5,334 nucleotides of DNA from NCBI GenBank assembly GCA_900554615.1, contig USIB01000086.1:1-5334 (forward strand), in the 5' to 3' direction. The notes under the pieces are model-generated. The model saw only the letters and a list, made by a program, of their open reading frames with translations. It had not been told where the DNA came from and did not search any database. Each line of letters starts with the position of its first letter. Positions within the stretch are counted from its first letter, which is position 1. This stretch comes from an uncultured Mycoplasmatota bacterium (GTDB lineage: Bacteria; Bacillota_I; Bacilli_A; RF39; UBA660). Made by a program: the position numbers and the translations under genes. Positions 4,033 to 5,334 of this stretch are shown here, piece after piece.

Positions 4033-5159
4033 TCAAAAATTTTATTAAAGGTATCTTCTCCATATATTGTAATAAATGCATCTTTTGGAGTATAACCATC
4101 TAGGGATTTAATTGGTGTATTTAGCAATGTTATATTGTGTTTTCTTACTGTTTGTTTTGTTTGATTGTCTACAGATTTACCTTTTGGAAAAAACTTTCTT
4201 ATTTGTTTGTTAATATTTTCAACATTAGGTTTTTGATTAGATACATAGGGATCACAAAAGAACAGTTTGCATCTTTCCTCACCGGTTCTTTTAGAAAAGC
4301 AAATACCATCAATGTCATTAAAACAAGGATCTCTATCTGTTAAAATAACAGGTATAAGGTCTTTAAATACATCTATTCCAATTGTTTCCTCTAAATCATC
4401 AAAGAATTTAACAACCTTTTTAGAATTTGGATTATTTATAATATCTAACAAAGTAAAGTGTACATTTGGCAAAATAAATGATAAAATATTCTTGCTATCT
4501 GATTTGATAGTACCTAAAAAGTCTAGTTGCCATACGTTACAGTTGGGATTTTTGTGAATGTATGACAAGTAGTCCAAATAAGTGTGATTACTTCTATCAA
4601 TTTTATTGTTAGAGTATTCATACTTTTTATTATGTCTTCTTTTTTTATATTTAACTGCACATGGTAAATCAATTCTCTTAGTTTTTAAATAACCATTATT
4701 TATATATCTGTATAGGGTAGTAATTGATTTATTAATAACATCTTTGTTTTCTATTTTTATTTGATAAATAGATTTATTTTCATCAGTTCCTTTTTTTATT
4801 ATTTCATCTAGTTTATTAAATTCATCTGAATCTGAGTCAATTCCTTTTCTAGAGTTAATAAGATTAGCGGTAGCCTTCCTTTGGGCAGTTTTTGAATCGT
4901 ATATGAATTTAACATAAGGACATTTCTTATATCTGTTAGGACAATTAGTACAGACATATGGCCAACGATTTAGTTTCGGACAATTGCTTATTACTTGATC
5001 AGCATAATTGATAGGTTTTCTATTTCTTTTAACTTCCTTAGATATAGCTCTTGGGTCATAATTAATAATATTGCTTATTTCAATTAATTTTTTATTATGT
5101 GAGATGCAAGAACTTATAGTATTTCTATTATCTTCACTGATATGTTTCCATTTTTTCAT
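4011..5159 (-). CDS. IS30-family transposase (intact)
   Basis: The 382-residue protein cuts and joins the ends of its insertion sequence. It has an N-terminal helix-turn-helix of the IS30 type (about residues 6-48, ending KEVKRNRKP). A four-cysteine cluster follows (C60, C70, C73, C80), as in many clostridial-type IS30 transposases, and may bind zinc. Next is a second DNA-binding-like region around SITTLYRYINNGYL (145-158). The RNase H-like DDE core is at about 207-365, with D213 in VWQLDFLG, D275 in LTDRDPCF and E314 in QKPNVENINKQIRKFFPKG. The LFFCDPYVSNQKPNVEN segment is typical of the family. Nothing is truncated or frameshifted, so the enzyme may be active. ATG 5159 is chosen because AAGGAGGA (5174-5167, minus strand) lies 7 nt upstream; an in-frame ATG at 5192 precedes that site. 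A possible -10 box TATAAT lies at 5205-5200 on the minus strand. Confidence 0.95.
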   Translation of the reverse strand: MKKWKHISEDNRNTISSCISHNKKLIEISNIINYDPRAISKEVKRNRKPINYADQVISNCPKLNRWPYVCTNCPNRYKKCPYVKFIYDSKTAQRKATANLINSRKGIDSDSDEFNKLDEIIKKGTDENKSIYQIKIENKDVINKSITTLYRYINNGYLKTKRIDLPCAVKYKKRRHNKKYEYSNNKIDRSNHTYLDYLSYIHKNPNCNVWQLDFLGTIKSDSKNILSFILPNVHFTLLDIINNPNSKKVVKFFDDLEETIGIDVFKDLIPVILTDRDPCFNDIDGICFSKRTGEERCKLFFCDPYVSNQKPNVENINKQIRKFFPKGKSVDNQTKQTVRKHNITLLNTPIKSLDGYTPKDAFITIYGEDTFNKIFDIVNGER

Positions 5160-5166
5160 TTTATAT

Positions 5167-5174
5167 TCCTCCTT
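5167..5174 (-). promoter_or_regulatory. Shine-Dalgarno site that fixes the transposase start at 5159
   Basis: AAGGAGGA on the minus strand is a near-perfect anti-16S match 7 nt before ATG 5159. This excludes the in-frame ATG at 5192 as the main start. Confidence 0.85.
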
Positions 5175-5177
5175 ATA

Positions 5178-5190
5178 ACTACAAAGAAAC
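5178..5190 (-). repeat. Candidate terminal inverted repeat, 5' side of the IS
   Basis: ACTACAAAGAAAC is the exact reverse complement of 3910-3922. It lies immediately upstream of the transposase ribosome binding site. Confidence 0.55.
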
Positions 5191-5199
5191 ACGTAATAT

Positions 5200-5205
5200 A
5201 TTATA
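5200..5205 (-). promoter_or_regulatory. Possible -10 box for the transposase
   Basis: TATAAT is present on the minus strand about 40 nt before the start codon, which would place the transcript start near 5193. No good -35 box is found 16-18 nt upstream, where the sequence is AACGGA-like. If the IS ends at 5190 this promoter belongs to flanking DNA. Confidence 0.3.
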
Positions 5206-5213
5206 CTATAAAC

Positions 5214-5233
5214 AGACTTAATTCCGTTATTTT
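5214..5233 (+). repeat. Degenerate partial copy of the direct repeat
   Basis: AGACTTAATTCCGTTATTTT matches the segment at 3741-3760 and 5291-5310 at 18 of 20 positions. The match stops before the second arm of the hairpin. Confidence 0.6.
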
Positions 5234-5270
5234 GAAAAAACGGACATCCAAATAAAAATTAACGGATTAA
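5223..5270. repeat. CCGTT-motif hairpin and inverted motif copy upstream of the transposase
   Basis: TCCGTT (5223-5228) can pair with AACGGA (5239-5244), with extra A-T pairing inside the loop. A further inverted copy, AACGGATTAA, lies at 5261-5270. Together with the copies left of the IS, the motif is found on both sides of the transposase. Confidence 0.5.
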
Positions 5271-5279
5271 TAAATTATA

Positions 5280-5334
5280 CGTAAATTTTTAGACTAAATT
5301 CCGTTTTTTTAATGGAATTTAGTTTTTTTAGATT
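5280..5334 (+). repeat. Right copy of the direct repeat, cut by the window edge
   Basis: This is identical over all 55 visible bases to 3730-3784, including the terminator-like hairpin (arms 5294-5302 and 5314-5322, then seven Ts at 5323-5329). Whether identity continues beyond the window decides between a short flanking repeat and a tandem copy of the whole 1550-bp unit. Confidence 0.9.

Larger units (their letters stand above)
3910..5190 (-). mobile_element. Candidate IS30-family insertion sequence, about 1.28 kb
   Basis: The limits are set by a 13-nt exact inverted repeat, GTTTCTTTGTAGT at 3910-3922 and its complement at 5178-5190, which brackets an intact IS30-family transposase gene. 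The resulting length, 1281 bp, is ordinary for this family. Two points argue for caution. The right repeat lies only 19 bp before the transposase start, so the promoter would lie outside. No short target duplication is obvious next to these limits. The true ends may be further out, in the CCGTT-rich flanks or at the direct repeats beginning at 3730 and 5280. Confidence 0.5.

Noticed and set aside
4137..4557. Two + strand open frames inside the transposase gene
   Set aside because: They are antisense to the intact IS30 transposase, with no family resemblance and no convincing start signals.

Overview
This is a very AT-rich stretch of a low-GC Bacillota chromosome. The sporulation proteins SpoIID and SpoIIQ, an Mbl-type actin, strong AGGTGAT/AAGGAGG Shine-Dalgarno sites and the standard code (no in-frame TGA read as Trp) point to an endospore-forming lineage or a descendant of one, on the Bacilli side. 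The species cannot be told from the sequence.

Left part (1-3250, all + strand) is a compact chromosomal block. It holds the 3' end of rpiB (ribose-5-phosphate isomerase B), overlapping by 8 nt a small DUF1146 (YwzB-like) membrane protein. These are followed by spoIID (engulfment lytic transglycosylase), spoIIQ (forespore half of the SpoIIQ-SpoIIIAH channel) and mbl (MreB-like actin that guides wall synthesis). The order DUF1146-spoIID-spoIIQ-mbl is a shortened form of the Bacillus subtilis ywzB-ywmB-murAA-spoIID-spoIIQ-spoIIID-mbl neighbourhood. A perfect 10-bp inverted repeat just before spoIIQ includes part of its Shine-Dalgarno site.

Middle part (3220-3720): mbl converges on a minus-strand gene for a membrane-anchored thioredoxin-fold protein with a CAHC active site. 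A hairpin between the two can act as a terminator in both directions.

Right part (3720-5334) is a mobile-element region. An intact IS30-family transposase (minus strand, D-D-E residues and a four-cysteine cluster present) lies between candidate 13-nt terminal inverted repeats. Around it are several copies of a TTATTTCCGTTT motif, large hairpins, and an exact direct repeat of at least 55 bp. One copy of that repeat starts at 3730 and the other at 5280, where it runs off the window. This repeat-rich surround is the least explained part of the window: tandem duplication, nested insertions and transposase-binding arrays all remain possible. I see no convincing evidence for a wholly new enzymatic or defence system here.
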